From Paracoccus shandongensis (GTDB lineage: Bacteria; Pseudomonadota; Alphaproteobacteria; Rhodobacterales; Rhodobacteraceae), in contig NZ_JAFLRK010000015.1 of the NCBI RefSeq assembly GCF_017315735.1, forward strand, positions 1-64,000: a stretch of DNA of 64,000 nt. The letters are read 5' to 3'. A model generated the notes under the pieces. That model did no database searches, had not been told where the DNA came from, and worked only from the letters and a program-made list of their open reading frames with translations. The position numbers and the translations under genes were made by a program. Each line of letters opens with the position of its first letter. Positions within the stretch are counted from its first letter, which is position 1. Shown piece after piece: positions 19,930 to 27,486 of this stretch.

Positions 19930-20108
19930 AGCGCCTTGTGATTCGGGCGCATTTGGGGAAAATCGCCTTTGGTCTTCATGATTGCCTGGGCGTCAAATTG
20001 CCGACGCCGCTGTGATTCGGCTTGCAGAATGAAACATTTGCGGGTGACTTGGCGTTATGCTCCGTTCAGCCTATGGCTGCCGCAAGGATCGAACAAAGGT
20101 GTCAATTC

Positions 20109-21005
20109 ATGACTCGTAAGGTAACCAAGGCCATCTTCCCCGTAGCTGGTCTGGGCACGCGCTTTCTTCCCGCCACGAAAAGCATCCCGAAAGAGATCAT
20201 GACGCTGGTGGACCGGCCGCTGATCCAGTACGCCATCGACGAGGCGCGGGCCGCGGGCATCACCGAGTTCATCTTTGTCACCTCGCGCGGCAAGGGCGCG
20301 CTGGAAGATTACTTCGACCACGCGCATGAACTGGAAAGCAGCCTCAAGAAGTCGGGCAAGACCGACCTGCTGGAAACCCTGCGCGGCACCAACATGGAAT
20401 CGGGCGCCATCGCCTATATCCGCCAGCACAAGGCGCTTGGCCTGGGCCACGCGGTCTGGTGCGCGCGCCGGCTGCTGACCGATGACGAGCCCTTCGCGGT
20501 GGTGCTGACCGACGACGTGATCATGGGCGATCCGCCCTGCCTGCAGCAGATGATCGAGGCCTATGGCGAGACCGGCGGCAGCATGGTCGCCACCATGGAA
20601 GTGTCGCCCGAGAAGGCCTCGGCCTATGGCGTCCTTGACGTGGCCGAGGACATGGGCGCCATCGTCAAGGCGCGCGGCATGGTCGAAAAGCCCCCGCTGG
20701 GCACCGCGCCGTCGAACCTGGCGGTGATCGGCCGCTATATCCTGGCGCCGACCGTCATGCAGAACCTGAACAAGCTGAAGGCCGGGTCGGGCGGGGAAAT
20801 CCAGCTGACCGACGCCATCGCCGACGAGATCGAGGCCGGGCGCGGCGTTTATGGCCTGCGCTTCCGCGGCCAGCGCTTCGACTGCGGGTCGAAGGCGGGC
20901 TTCCTGCAGGCGACCGTGGCCTTTGGCCTGGAACGCGACGAGCTGAAGGAAGAATTCGCCGAATACCTGCACGACATCATGTCCCTGCGCCGGGCGGCCG
21001 AATAA
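20109..21005 (+). CDS. galU: UTP-glucose-1-phosphate uridylyltransferase
   Basis: Makes UDP-glucose for surface polysaccharide. The 298 residues include the pyrophosphorylase loop PVAGLGTRFLPATKSIPKE, the lysine motif VEKP and DCGSKAGFL near the C-terminus. The frame is open 87 bp further upstream, but ATG 20109 (MTRKVTKAIFP) matches the family and follows AAAGG. It is followed by galE after four bases, so UDP-glucose formation and epimerisation are encoded together at the head of the glycan operon. Confidence 0.96.
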   Translation: MTRKVTKAIFPVAGLGTRFLPATKSIPKEIMTLVDRPLIQYAIDEARAAGITEFIFVTSRGKGALEDYFDHAHELESSLKKSGKTDLLETLRGTNMESGAIAYIRQHKALGLGHAVWCARRLLTDDEPFAVVLTDDVIMGDPPCLQQMIEAYGETGGSMVATMEVSPEKASAYGVLDVAEDMGAIVKARGMVEKPPLGTAPSNLAVIGRYILAPTVMQNLNKLKAGSGGEIQLTDAIADEIEAGRGVYGLRFRGQRFDCGSKAGFLQATVAFGLERDELKEEFAEYLHDIMSLRRAAE

Positions 21006-21009
21006 GCAT

Positions 21010-21996
21010 ATGCCGCAGACAGTTCTGGTGACCGGGGGTGCGGGCTATATCGGCTCGCACGCCTGCAAGGCATTGGCGGCGGCGGGCTATGTGCCGGTGA
21101 CGCTGGACAATCTTTCGACCGGTTGGCGCGACGCGGTGAAGTTCGGCCCCCTGGTGCAGGCCGACCTGCTGGACCGTGCGGCGCTGGACGCGGCCTTTGC
21201 CGAACATCGTCCGCTGGCCGTCCTGCATTTCGCGGCGCTGAGCCAGGTGGGCGAGGCCATGGCCGAGCCGGGGAAATACTGGCGCAACAACGTCACCGGA
21301 TCGCTGAACCTGATCGAGGCGGCCATCCATGCGGGCTGCCTGGATTTCGTCTTCAGTTCGACCTGCGCGACCTATGGCGACCGCGACGGCGAGGTTCTGG
21401 ACGAGGACACGCCGCAGGCGCCGCTCAACGCCTATGGCGCCTCCAAGCGCGCGATCGAGGACATGCTGGTTGATTTCGGCGCCTCGCACGGGCTGCGCTC
21501 GGTCATCTTCCGTTACTTCAACGTGGCGGGCGCCGACCCTGACGGCGAGGTGGGCGAGCATCACCGCCCCGAGACGCATCTGATCCCGCTGATCCTGGAC
21601 GCGGTGGATGGCAAGCGCGCCGCGCTGACCGTGCATGGGACTGATTATCCCACCCCCGACGGTACCTGCATCCGCGACTATGTCCATGTGATGGATCTGG
21701 TGGATGCCCATGTGAAGGGGCTGGAATGGCTGCGCGCGGGGCAGGGCAGCCGTGTCTTCTGCCTGGGCACGGGATCGGGCTTTTCCGTGCGAGAGGTCGT
21801 GGACGCCACCCGCCATGTCACCAACCGGCCCGTGCCGATGGTCGATGGTCCGCGCCGGGGCGGGGATGCGGTCAAGCTCGTCTGCGGCAGCACGCGGGCC
21901 AAGGCGGAGCTGGGCTGGCAGCCGCAGCGGTCCACCATGCCGCAGATGATCGCGGATGCCTGGCGCTGGCACCAGAACGGCGTCTATCAGGCGTGA
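21010..21996 (+). CDS. galE: UDP-glucose 4-epimerase
   Basis: NAD-dependent short-chain dehydrogenase of extended type that interconverts UDP-glucose and UDP-galactose. The 328 residues show the NAD loop TGGAGYIGSHACK at the N-terminus, a Ser/Thr region FSSTCATYG, the catalytic YGASK near residue 145 and RYFNVAGA. Its TGA stop overlaps the GTG of the next glycosyltransferase as GTGA, so it is translationally coupled to the glycan-assembly genes. Confidence 0.95.
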   Translation: MPQTVLVTGGAGYIGSHACKALAAAGYVPVTLDNLSTGWRDAVKFGPLVQADLLDRAALDAAFAEHRPLAVLHFAALSQVGEAMAEPGKYWRNNVTGSLNLIEAAIHAGCLDFVFSSTCATYGDRDGEVLDEDTPQAPLNAYGASKRAIEDMLVDFGASHGLRSVIFRYFNVAGADPDGEVGEHHRPETHLIPLILDAVDGKRAALTVHGTDYPTPDGTCIRDYVHVMDLVDAHVKGLEWLRAGQGSRVFCLGTGSGFSVREVVDATRHVTNRPVPMVDGPRRGGDAVKLVCGSTRAKAELGWQPQRSTMPQMIADAWRWHQNGVYQA

Positions 21997-23042
21997 CGCG
22001 CCCAAGCCCGACCGCGATGCGCCGGGCGTGGTCGGCCTGGCGCCAGCGGTGGAAGCGGCGCAAGCTGCTGTGGCGCTGCATCCGCGCGGCCCGTGACCTG
22101 ACGCCGCTGGCCTGCCGCACGGCGGCGATCCGGCCCGGGGACATCCTGGCCTTTGCCACCGTCCGCAACGAGATGCGGCGCCTGCCTCAGTTCCTGGATC
22201 ATTACCGCCGCCTGGGCGTGCGGCATTTCCTGGTCGTGGACAATGCCAGCACCGACGGCACCGACGCCTTCCTGCACGGCCAGCCGGACGTGTCGCTGTG
22301 GCGGGCTGCGGGGGGATACCGGGCCTCCCGCTTCGGAATGGACTGGCTGGGGGCGCTGCTGATCCGCCACGGCCACGGCCATTGGTGCGTGACCGCCGAT
22401 GCGGATGAATTGCTGATCTATCCCGATTGGGACCGCCGCCCGCTGCCGGATCTGGTGGCCCATCTGGAGGCCGCGGGCCGTCCCGCCATGGGCGCGATGA
22501 TGCTGGATCTTTATCCGCGCGGCCCCCTGGACCGGGCCGAGGCCGGGCCAGGGGCCCCGCTGACCGAACAACTGCCCTGGTTCGACCCCGCCCCCTATCG
22601 CTGCGCGGTCGTTCCCCCCAAGCGCAACCGCATCCTGCGGGGCGGGGTGCGCGAGCGGGTGTTCTTTCCCGACGCGCCCGAACGCGGCCCCACGCTGAAC
22701 AAGCTGCCGCTGGTGCGCTGGAACCGGCGGTATGTTTACGTCAACTCGACCCATTCCCTGCTGCCGCCGCGCCTCAACGACGAATATGACGGCCCCGGCG
22801 ACCCGCGCCTGTCGGGCATCCTGCTGCACAGCAAGTTCCTGCCCGACAGCGCCGCCCGCGCGGCCGAGGAACTGCACCGCAGTCAGCATTTCATCGACCC
22901 CCGGCCCTATCGCCCTTATCACCAGGCCATCACGCAGGCCCCGGTCCTGTGGCACGAGGGCTCGGTCCGGTATCGCGACTGGCGGCAGTTGCTGGACCTG
23001 GGGCTGATGGGCGCGGGGGATTGGCTTGCGACCAGAGGTTGA
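21993..23042 (+). CDS. Glycosyltransferase family 2-like protein (Glyco_tranf_2_4 type), first of two paralogues
   Basis: Predicted cytoplasmic glycosyltransferase, 349 residues from GTG 21993 (overlapping the galE stop) or 341 from ATG 22017. A basic N-terminal stretch (RRAWSAWRQRWKRRK) precedes the GT core. VDNASTDGTDAFL near residue 84 and the DxD-like ADADELLIYP near residue 135 are the nucleotide-sugar/metal motifs. Later motifs NKLPLVRWNRRYVYVNSTH and LHSKFL are shared with the next gene. Acceptor and sugar are unknown. The paralogue follows after 93 bp. Confidence 0.85.
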   Translation: MTRPSPTAMRRAWSAWRQRWKRRKLLWRCIRAARDLTPLACRTAAIRPGDILAFATVRNEMRRLPQFLDHYRRLGVRHFLVVDNASTDGTDAFLHGQPDVSLWRAAGGYRASRFGMDWLGALLIRHGHGHWCVTADADELLIYPDWDRRPLPDLVAHLEAAGRPAMGAMMLDLYPRGPLDRAEAGPGAPLTEQLPWFDPAPYRCAVVPPKRNRILRGGVRERVFFPDAPERGPTLNKLPLVRWNRRYVYVNSTHSLLPPRLNDEYDGPGDPRLSGILLHSKFLPDSAARAAEELHRSQHFIDPRPYRPYHQAITQAPVLWHEGSVRYRDWRQLLDLGLMGAGDWLATRG

Positions 23043-23135
23043 CGGCCCTCGGGCGGTCTTGCCAAATACGGGCGGCCTTGGCATTGCAGGCATCATGGCA
23101 AACGAACGATGCGGTTCAGACAGGCAAGGATGGCA

Positions 23136-24164
23136 ATGCCGGGACTAGGCGCGCATCCGATCATGAAGCGGCTGCGCCGCCGCGTGGAACGCCAGCGCCT
23201 GATCGGGCGGGCGATCCGGCGCAGGCGGGCACTGCGGCCCCTGTCGGACCGCACCCGGCAGATCGCGCCGGGCGACATCCTGTGCCTTGTCACCCTGCGC
23301 GACGAACGCATCCGGCTGCCCTGGTTCCTGGATTATTACCGGGCCCTGGGCGTGCAGCATTTCCTGATGGTGGACAATGCCAGCACGGATGGCAGCGCGG
23401 ATTACCTGCGCGCGCAGCCCGACGTGTCCCTGTGGTGGTCCGAGGGCAGCTACAAGGGCGCGCGCTTCGGCATGGACTGGATCAACTGGCTGCTGTTGCG
23501 CCATGGCCGGGGGCACTGGTGCCTGACGGTCGATCCCGACGAATTCCTGGTTTATCCCCATTGCGACCGGCGTCCGCTGGCGGCGCTGACCAGCTGGCTG
23601 GATGCCTCGGGGCGGCGGTCCTTTCCGGCCATGCTTCTGGACATGTATCCCAAAGGCCCGGTCGAGGATGCGATCTGCGCCGAAGGCGAGGATCCCTTCC
23701 GCGTCGCCCGCTGGTTCGACCCCGCCAACTACACGATCCAGAAGAACCCCCGTTACGGCAACCTGTGGATCCAGGGCGGCCCCCGGACGCGGGCCTTCTT
23801 TGCCCAGGATCCGCTGTCCGGGCCCGCGCTGAACAAGATCCCGCTGGTCAAGTGGCACTGGCGTTACGCCTATGTCAGTTCCACCCACATGCTGCTGCCG
23901 CGCGGGCTGAACCTGGTCTATGACGAGGACGGGGGCGAGCAGGTTTCGGGCTGTCTTCTGCACGCCAAGTTCCTGTCGAGTTTCGCGACCAAGTCGGCCG
24001 AGGAGCTGGACCGCCGCCAGCATTACGGCAACAGCCAGGAATACCGCGCCTATCACGCGGGCCTGCATCGCGGCGTGCAGCTGTGGTGCAGCGAATCGCG
24101 CGAATACGAGGGCTGGCGGCAGCTGGAGGATCTGGGCCTGATCTCTCGCGGGAACTGGGCGTGA
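23136..24164 (+). CDS. Glycosyltransferase family 2-like protein, second paralogue
   Basis: Close relative of the preceding gene, with the same order of motifs: VDNASTDGSADYL, DPDEFLVYP, NKIPLVKWHWRYAYVSSTH and LHAKFLSSF. This indicates a tandem duplication. From ATG 23136 it has 342 residues; AAGGA stands five bases upstream. ATG 23109 and ATG 23163 are alternatives, and the last aligns best with the paralogue's basic N-terminus. Its stop overlaps the next GTG as GTGA. Donor and acceptor are not evident. Confidence 0.85.
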   Translation: MPGLGAHPIMKRLRRRVERQRLIGRAIRRRRALRPLSDRTRQIAPGDILCLVTLRDERIRLPWFLDYYRALGVQHFLMVDNASTDGSADYLRAQPDVSLWWSEGSYKGARFGMDWINWLLLRHGRGHWCLTVDPDEFLVYPHCDRRPLAALTSWLDASGRRSFPAMLLDMYPKGPVEDAICAEGEDPFRVARWFDPANYTIQKNPRYGNLWIQGGPRTRAFFAQDPLSGPALNKIPLVKWHWRYAYVSSTHMLLPRGLNLVYDEDGGEQVSGCLLHAKFLSSFATKSAEELDRRQHYGNSQEYRAYHAGLHRGVQLWCSESREYEGWRQLEDLGLISRGNWA

Positions 24165-25849
24165 CGGCGGCGGTGCGCCTTGGCGTGGTGCTGCTGTGCC
24201 ACGGGGATCTGGGCATGGTGGCGCGGCTGGCGCGCATCTGGACCGATGGCGGGGCGCGGGTGGCGATCCATGTCGATGCCAAGGTGGGCGCCGCGCGCCT
24301 GGCCGGGCTGCGCGAGGCGCTGAAGGATTGCGACCGCATCGTCTTCACCAAGCGCCACCGCTGTTCCTGGGGCCGCTTCAGCCTGGTGCGCGCCACCCAG
24401 GACGCGGCAACGGAGCTGCTGGCGCGCTTTCCCGACACGACCCATGTTTATCTCGCCTCGGGGTCCTGCCTGCCCTTGCGGCCGGTCCGTGACCTGGTCG
24501 CCTATCTGGGGGCCGATCCCGACCGCGACCATATCGAAAGCGTCAGCAGCCATGATGTCGGCTGGACCGTGGGCGGGCTGAACGAGGAACGCTTCACGCT
24601 GTTCTTTCCCTTCGACTGGAAGAAGCACCGCTGGCTGTTCGACCGCTTCGTGGCCTGGCAGCGGCGATGGGGCATCCGGCGGCGGATGCCCGGGGGGCTG
24701 TCCCCGCATCTGGGGTCGCAATGGTGGTGCCTGACGGCCAGGACCCTGCGCGCGATCCTGGAGGATCCGCGTCGGGCCGAGTTCGACCGCTTCTTCCGCC
24801 TGGTCTGGATCCCCGACGAAAGCTATTTCCAGACCCTGGTGCGGCGCCATTCGACCCGCATCGAAAGCTGGTCGCTGACCATGGCCAAGTTCGACCACAT
24901 GGGCCGGCCCTATCTGCTTTACGACGACCATATCCCGATGCTGGCCGAATCGCGCTGCTTCGTGGCCCGCAAGGTCTGGCCCGGCGCATCCCGGCTGGTG
25001 TCGCATTTCCCGCTGCCCGCTGACGGCCCCCCGCAGGTCGATCCGCCGCAGCCCGCGCGGATTTCGCGCGTCATCAACCAGACCGTGCGCCGCCGGGTGC
25101 TGGGGCGGCCGGGGCTTTACATGCAAAGCCGCTTTCCCCGCAAGGACGCGGAAAACGGCAAGACCTCGGCCCCCTATGCGGTGATCCAGGGACCGGGCGA
25201 CATCTTCCACGGGTTCGAGGACTGGCTGCGCCGGCACCTTGCCTGCGATGTCCACGGCCACCTGCTGGGCCCCGAGGGGGCCGAGTTCGCGGGCCGTCCG
25301 CATGTCGGGCCGGGGGCGATCTCGTCCCATCCCCAGGTGCGCGACCGCGACCCGCAGGGCTTCCTGACATCGCTGATCCGCATCACCGACCGGATGCAGG
25401 TGTTCCAGTTCAGCCCGCGCGACAACCAGGCGCTGAACTGGTTCATGGCGACCGATCCCAACGCCCATATGCTGGTCGTCACCGGCGCCTGGAAGCTGCC
25501 GCTTCTGCATTCCGGGATGCCCTTCGACGACGTGCGCCGTGCCTTCGCGCAGCTGCAACGGATCGAGCTTGAGCATCTGGAGGTGCTGAACTCGGTCTGG
25601 GTGCGCGCCCGGCTGCATCAGCACGACCTGGGCGAGTTCCTGATGAATCCCAAGGCGATCCTGCGGGACTTCATGCTGCAGATCGACCCCCATTCCCCGC
25701 CCGTGACCGCCTGGCCCGCGATGCGCGACCTGACCGGGCTGGACGGGATGCTGCGGCGGTTGCGCAATTCGGGCCTGCGCCCACGCCTGACAGGCGAGGA
25801 TCTGCCCCCCATCGAACTTCTGACCCATGAAAGGGCGGCCGCAGAATGA
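24161..25849 (+). CDS. GT14-like (core-2/I-branching, beta-xylosyl/GlcNAc-transferase type) protein with C-terminal domain
   Basis: A 562-residue protein starting at GTG 24161 inside the previous stop. The N-terminal half (about 1-290) resembles the Branch/GT14 family: LGVVLLCHGDLGMVARLARI, HVDAKVG, RHRCSWGRFSLVRAT, YLASGSCLPLRP, GSQWWCLTARTLRAIL and IPDESYFQTLV are characteristic. The C-terminal half (about 310-562) is a separate domain seen with bacterial GT14 proteins (DUF5927/5928-like by memory) with no assigned function. Probably adds a branch sugar in the glycan made by this operon; ends in an ATGA overlap with the sulfotransferase. Confidence 0.82.
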   Translation: MTAAVRLGVVLLCHGDLGMVARLARIWTDGGARVAIHVDAKVGAARLAGLREALKDCDRIVFTKRHRCSWGRFSLVRATQDAATELLARFPDTTHVYLASGSCLPLRPVRDLVAYLGADPDRDHIESVSSHDVGWTVGGLNEERFTLFFPFDWKKHRWLFDRFVAWQRRWGIRRRMPGGLSPHLGSQWWCLTARTLRAILEDPRRAEFDRFFRLVWIPDESYFQTLVRRHSTRIESWSLTMAKFDHMGRPYLLYDDHIPMLAESRCFVARKVWPGASRLVSHFPLPADGPPQVDPPQPARISRVINQTVRRRVLGRPGLYMQSRFPRKDAENGKTSAPYAVIQGPGDIFHGFEDWLRRHLACDVHGHLLGPEGAEFAGRPHVGPGAISSHPQVRDRDPQGFLTSLIRITDRMQVFQFSPRDNQALNWFMATDPNAHMLVVTGAWKLPLLHSGMPFDDVRRAFAQLQRIELEHLEVLNSVWVRARLHQHDLGEFLMNPKAILRDFMLQIDPHSPPVTAWPAMRDLTGLDGMLRRLRNSGLRPRLTGEDLPPIELLTHERAAAE

Positions 25850-27243
25850 ACCAGGCTTTCCGCAGCTTCGTGATCTTTGCCGAGATGCGCACCGGGTCGA
25901 ACCTCCTGGAGGCGACGCTGAACGCCGTCAAGGGCGTCACCTGCTTCGGCGAGGCCTTCAACCCCTACATGATGGGCTGGCCCGACAAGGACGAGATGCT
26001 GGGGGTGACGCGCGCCGAACGCGAGGCCGACCCCCTGCCGCTGCTGGCCAGGCTGACCGACAGGCCGGGGCATCTGCCGGGGTTCCGCTATTTCCACGAC
26101 CACGACCCCCGCGTGCTGGAACCCATCATCCAGGACCGGGCCTGCGCCAAGATCATCCTGACGCGCAACGCGCTGGACAGCTATGTCTCGACCCGGCTGG
26201 CCTGGGAAACGAACCAGTGGAAGCTGAACGAGTCGGAAACCCCGATCCCCGCGCGCATCACCTATGACGGGGCCGAGTTCCGCCAGATGCAGGCCGCGGC
26301 CGATGAATTCCGGCGCGGGGTGATCAGCCGCTTGCAGGTGACGGGGCAGGCGGCCTTCTGGCTGGATTACGACGACCTGCGCGACGCGGACGTGATGACC
26401 GGCCTGCTGCACTGGCTGGGCCGCCCCGACCTGGAGCGGGTGGAGCCCGGCCGCGACCAGGTGCCCCAGAACCCGCAGGAACTGGCGCGGAAGGTCGCGA
26501 ATTTCGCGGCCATGCAGGACGACCTGCGGGACATGGACCCCTTCCAGATCCATCGCGTGCCGGTGTTCGAGCCCCGGCGCGGGCCCGCCGTGCCCGGCTT
26601 TGTCGCGGCGGATGCGGGCCGGGGGCTGCTGTTCATGCCGGTGAAAGGTGGCCCCGAGGGGGCGATCCGGGACTGGCTGTCAGGCCTTGGCGCGTTGGAA
26701 ACCGGCTTTACCCAATCGACCCTGCGCCAGTGGAAGCGCGCGCGCCCCGGCCATCGCAGCTTCGCCGTGCTGCGCCATCCCCTGCTGCGGGCATGGGACG
26801 CCTTCGGCCACCTGCTGGCGCGCGGCAATCCCGAACAGCGCGAGGTGCTGCGCCGCCTGCACCGCGTGGCCCTGCCGCCCGAGGACGGGCTGGCCGACCT
26901 GGCGGGCGACCGGCGCATGGCCGTTTTCGCGGATTTCCTGGCTTTCCTGCGCCGCAACCTGAACGGCCAGACCTCGCTGCCGACCCATCCGCTGTGGGCC
27001 AGCCAGACTGAGGTCCTGTCGGGCTTCGCCCGCTTCGCCGTGCCCGACATGCTGGTGCGCGAGGACCGCCTAGCCGAGGATCTGGGCCATCTGGCCCGGG
27101 CGGCGGGGGTGGCGGATGCTGGTCTGGACAAGGTGGCGGCGGCCCCCGTGCCGGACGCCCTGCGCGATCCGAAACTGGCCGAGGCCGCCCAGGCGGCCTA
27201 TCTGCGCGACTATGTGACCTTCGGGTTCGACTTGATGCCCTAG
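25846..27243 (+). CDS. Sulfotransferase-like protein with two sulfotransferase-type halves
   Basis: A 465-residue protein. The N-terminal half has a Stf0-like PAPS loop (FAEMRTGSNLLEATLN, about 10-25), a GEAF motif, and the 3'-phosphate region IILTRNALDSYVSTRLA (about 104-120). The C-terminal half has a second set: FMPVKGGPEGAIRDWL (about 264) and SFAVLRHPLLRAWDAF (about 305), as in Sulfotransfer_2 proteins. The first half looks more complete. It likely transfers sulfate from PAPS to the operon's glycan, but the substrate is inferred from neighbours. Last gene of galU-galE-GT-GT-GT14-ST. Confidence 0.75.
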   Translation: MNQAFRSFVIFAEMRTGSNLLEATLNAVKGVTCFGEAFNPYMMGWPDKDEMLGVTRAEREADPLPLLARLTDRPGHLPGFRYFHDHDPRVLEPIIQDRACAKIILTRNALDSYVSTRLAWETNQWKLNESETPIPARITYDGAEFRQMQAAADEFRRGVISRLQVTGQAAFWLDYDDLRDADVMTGLLHWLGRPDLERVEPGRDQVPQNPQELARKVANFAAMQDDLRDMDPFQIHRVPVFEPRRGPAVPGFVAADAGRGLLFMPVKGGPEGAIRDWLSGLGALETGFTQSTLRQWKRARPGHRSFAVLRHPLLRAWDAFGHLLARGNPEQREVLRRLHRVALPPEDGLADLAGDRRMAVFADFLAFLRRNLNGQTSLPTHPLWASQTEVLSGFARFAVPDMLVREDRLAEDLGHLARAAGVADAGLDKVAAAPVPDALRDPKLAEAAQAAYLRDYVTFGFDLMP

Positions 27244-27262
27244 GTCTTGGGATGCCGCCGAC

Positions 27263-27478
27263 CGGGCGGGATCAGGAAATGCGACGAGCATTTCCCCGCC
27301 CGCCGTGCGACGGCGCCATCAGATACGGTGCAACCCCGCGACCACATCAGGCCAGCGCCCGACCCGAGGGGGGCGTGTAAGCGCCCGCCTGGGGGCGGGG
27401 CGGGCGCTGGCCGGGCCTTTGAGGCCCGGCGGTGCGGGTGGATATGTCGCGACATGGCGACGGCGATGGCCGTCGCCA
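27263..27478. repeat. Cluster of perfect inverted repeats between convergent genes
   Basis: The 243-bp gap between the sulfotransferase and pgm holds five inverted repeats: CGGGCGG/CCGCCCG enclosing GGAAATGC/GCATTTCC (27263-27302), the 12-bp pair GGCCAGCGCCCG (27350-27361) with CGGGCGCTGGCC (27401-27412), GCCGGGCC/GGCCCGGC (27410-27430), palindrome ATGTCGCGACAT (27444-27455), and TGGCGACGGC/GCCGTCGCCA (27455-27478). None has a clear T-run. Some may terminate the convergent transcripts; the density is unusual. No ORF is credible here. Confidence 0.7.
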
Positions 27479-27486
27479 GTCAGACC

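Noticed and set aside
19937..20020. Direct repeat TGTGATTCGG at 19937 and 20011 between kdsB and galU
   Set aside because: Only 10 bases in two copies, each within a small hairpin of different stem; could be chance.
23043..23135. Possible fifth GGATATTT-type repeat (reverse GTATTTGGCAAGA)
   Set aside because: Lacks GGATATTT and a clear hairpin; similarity too short to call.
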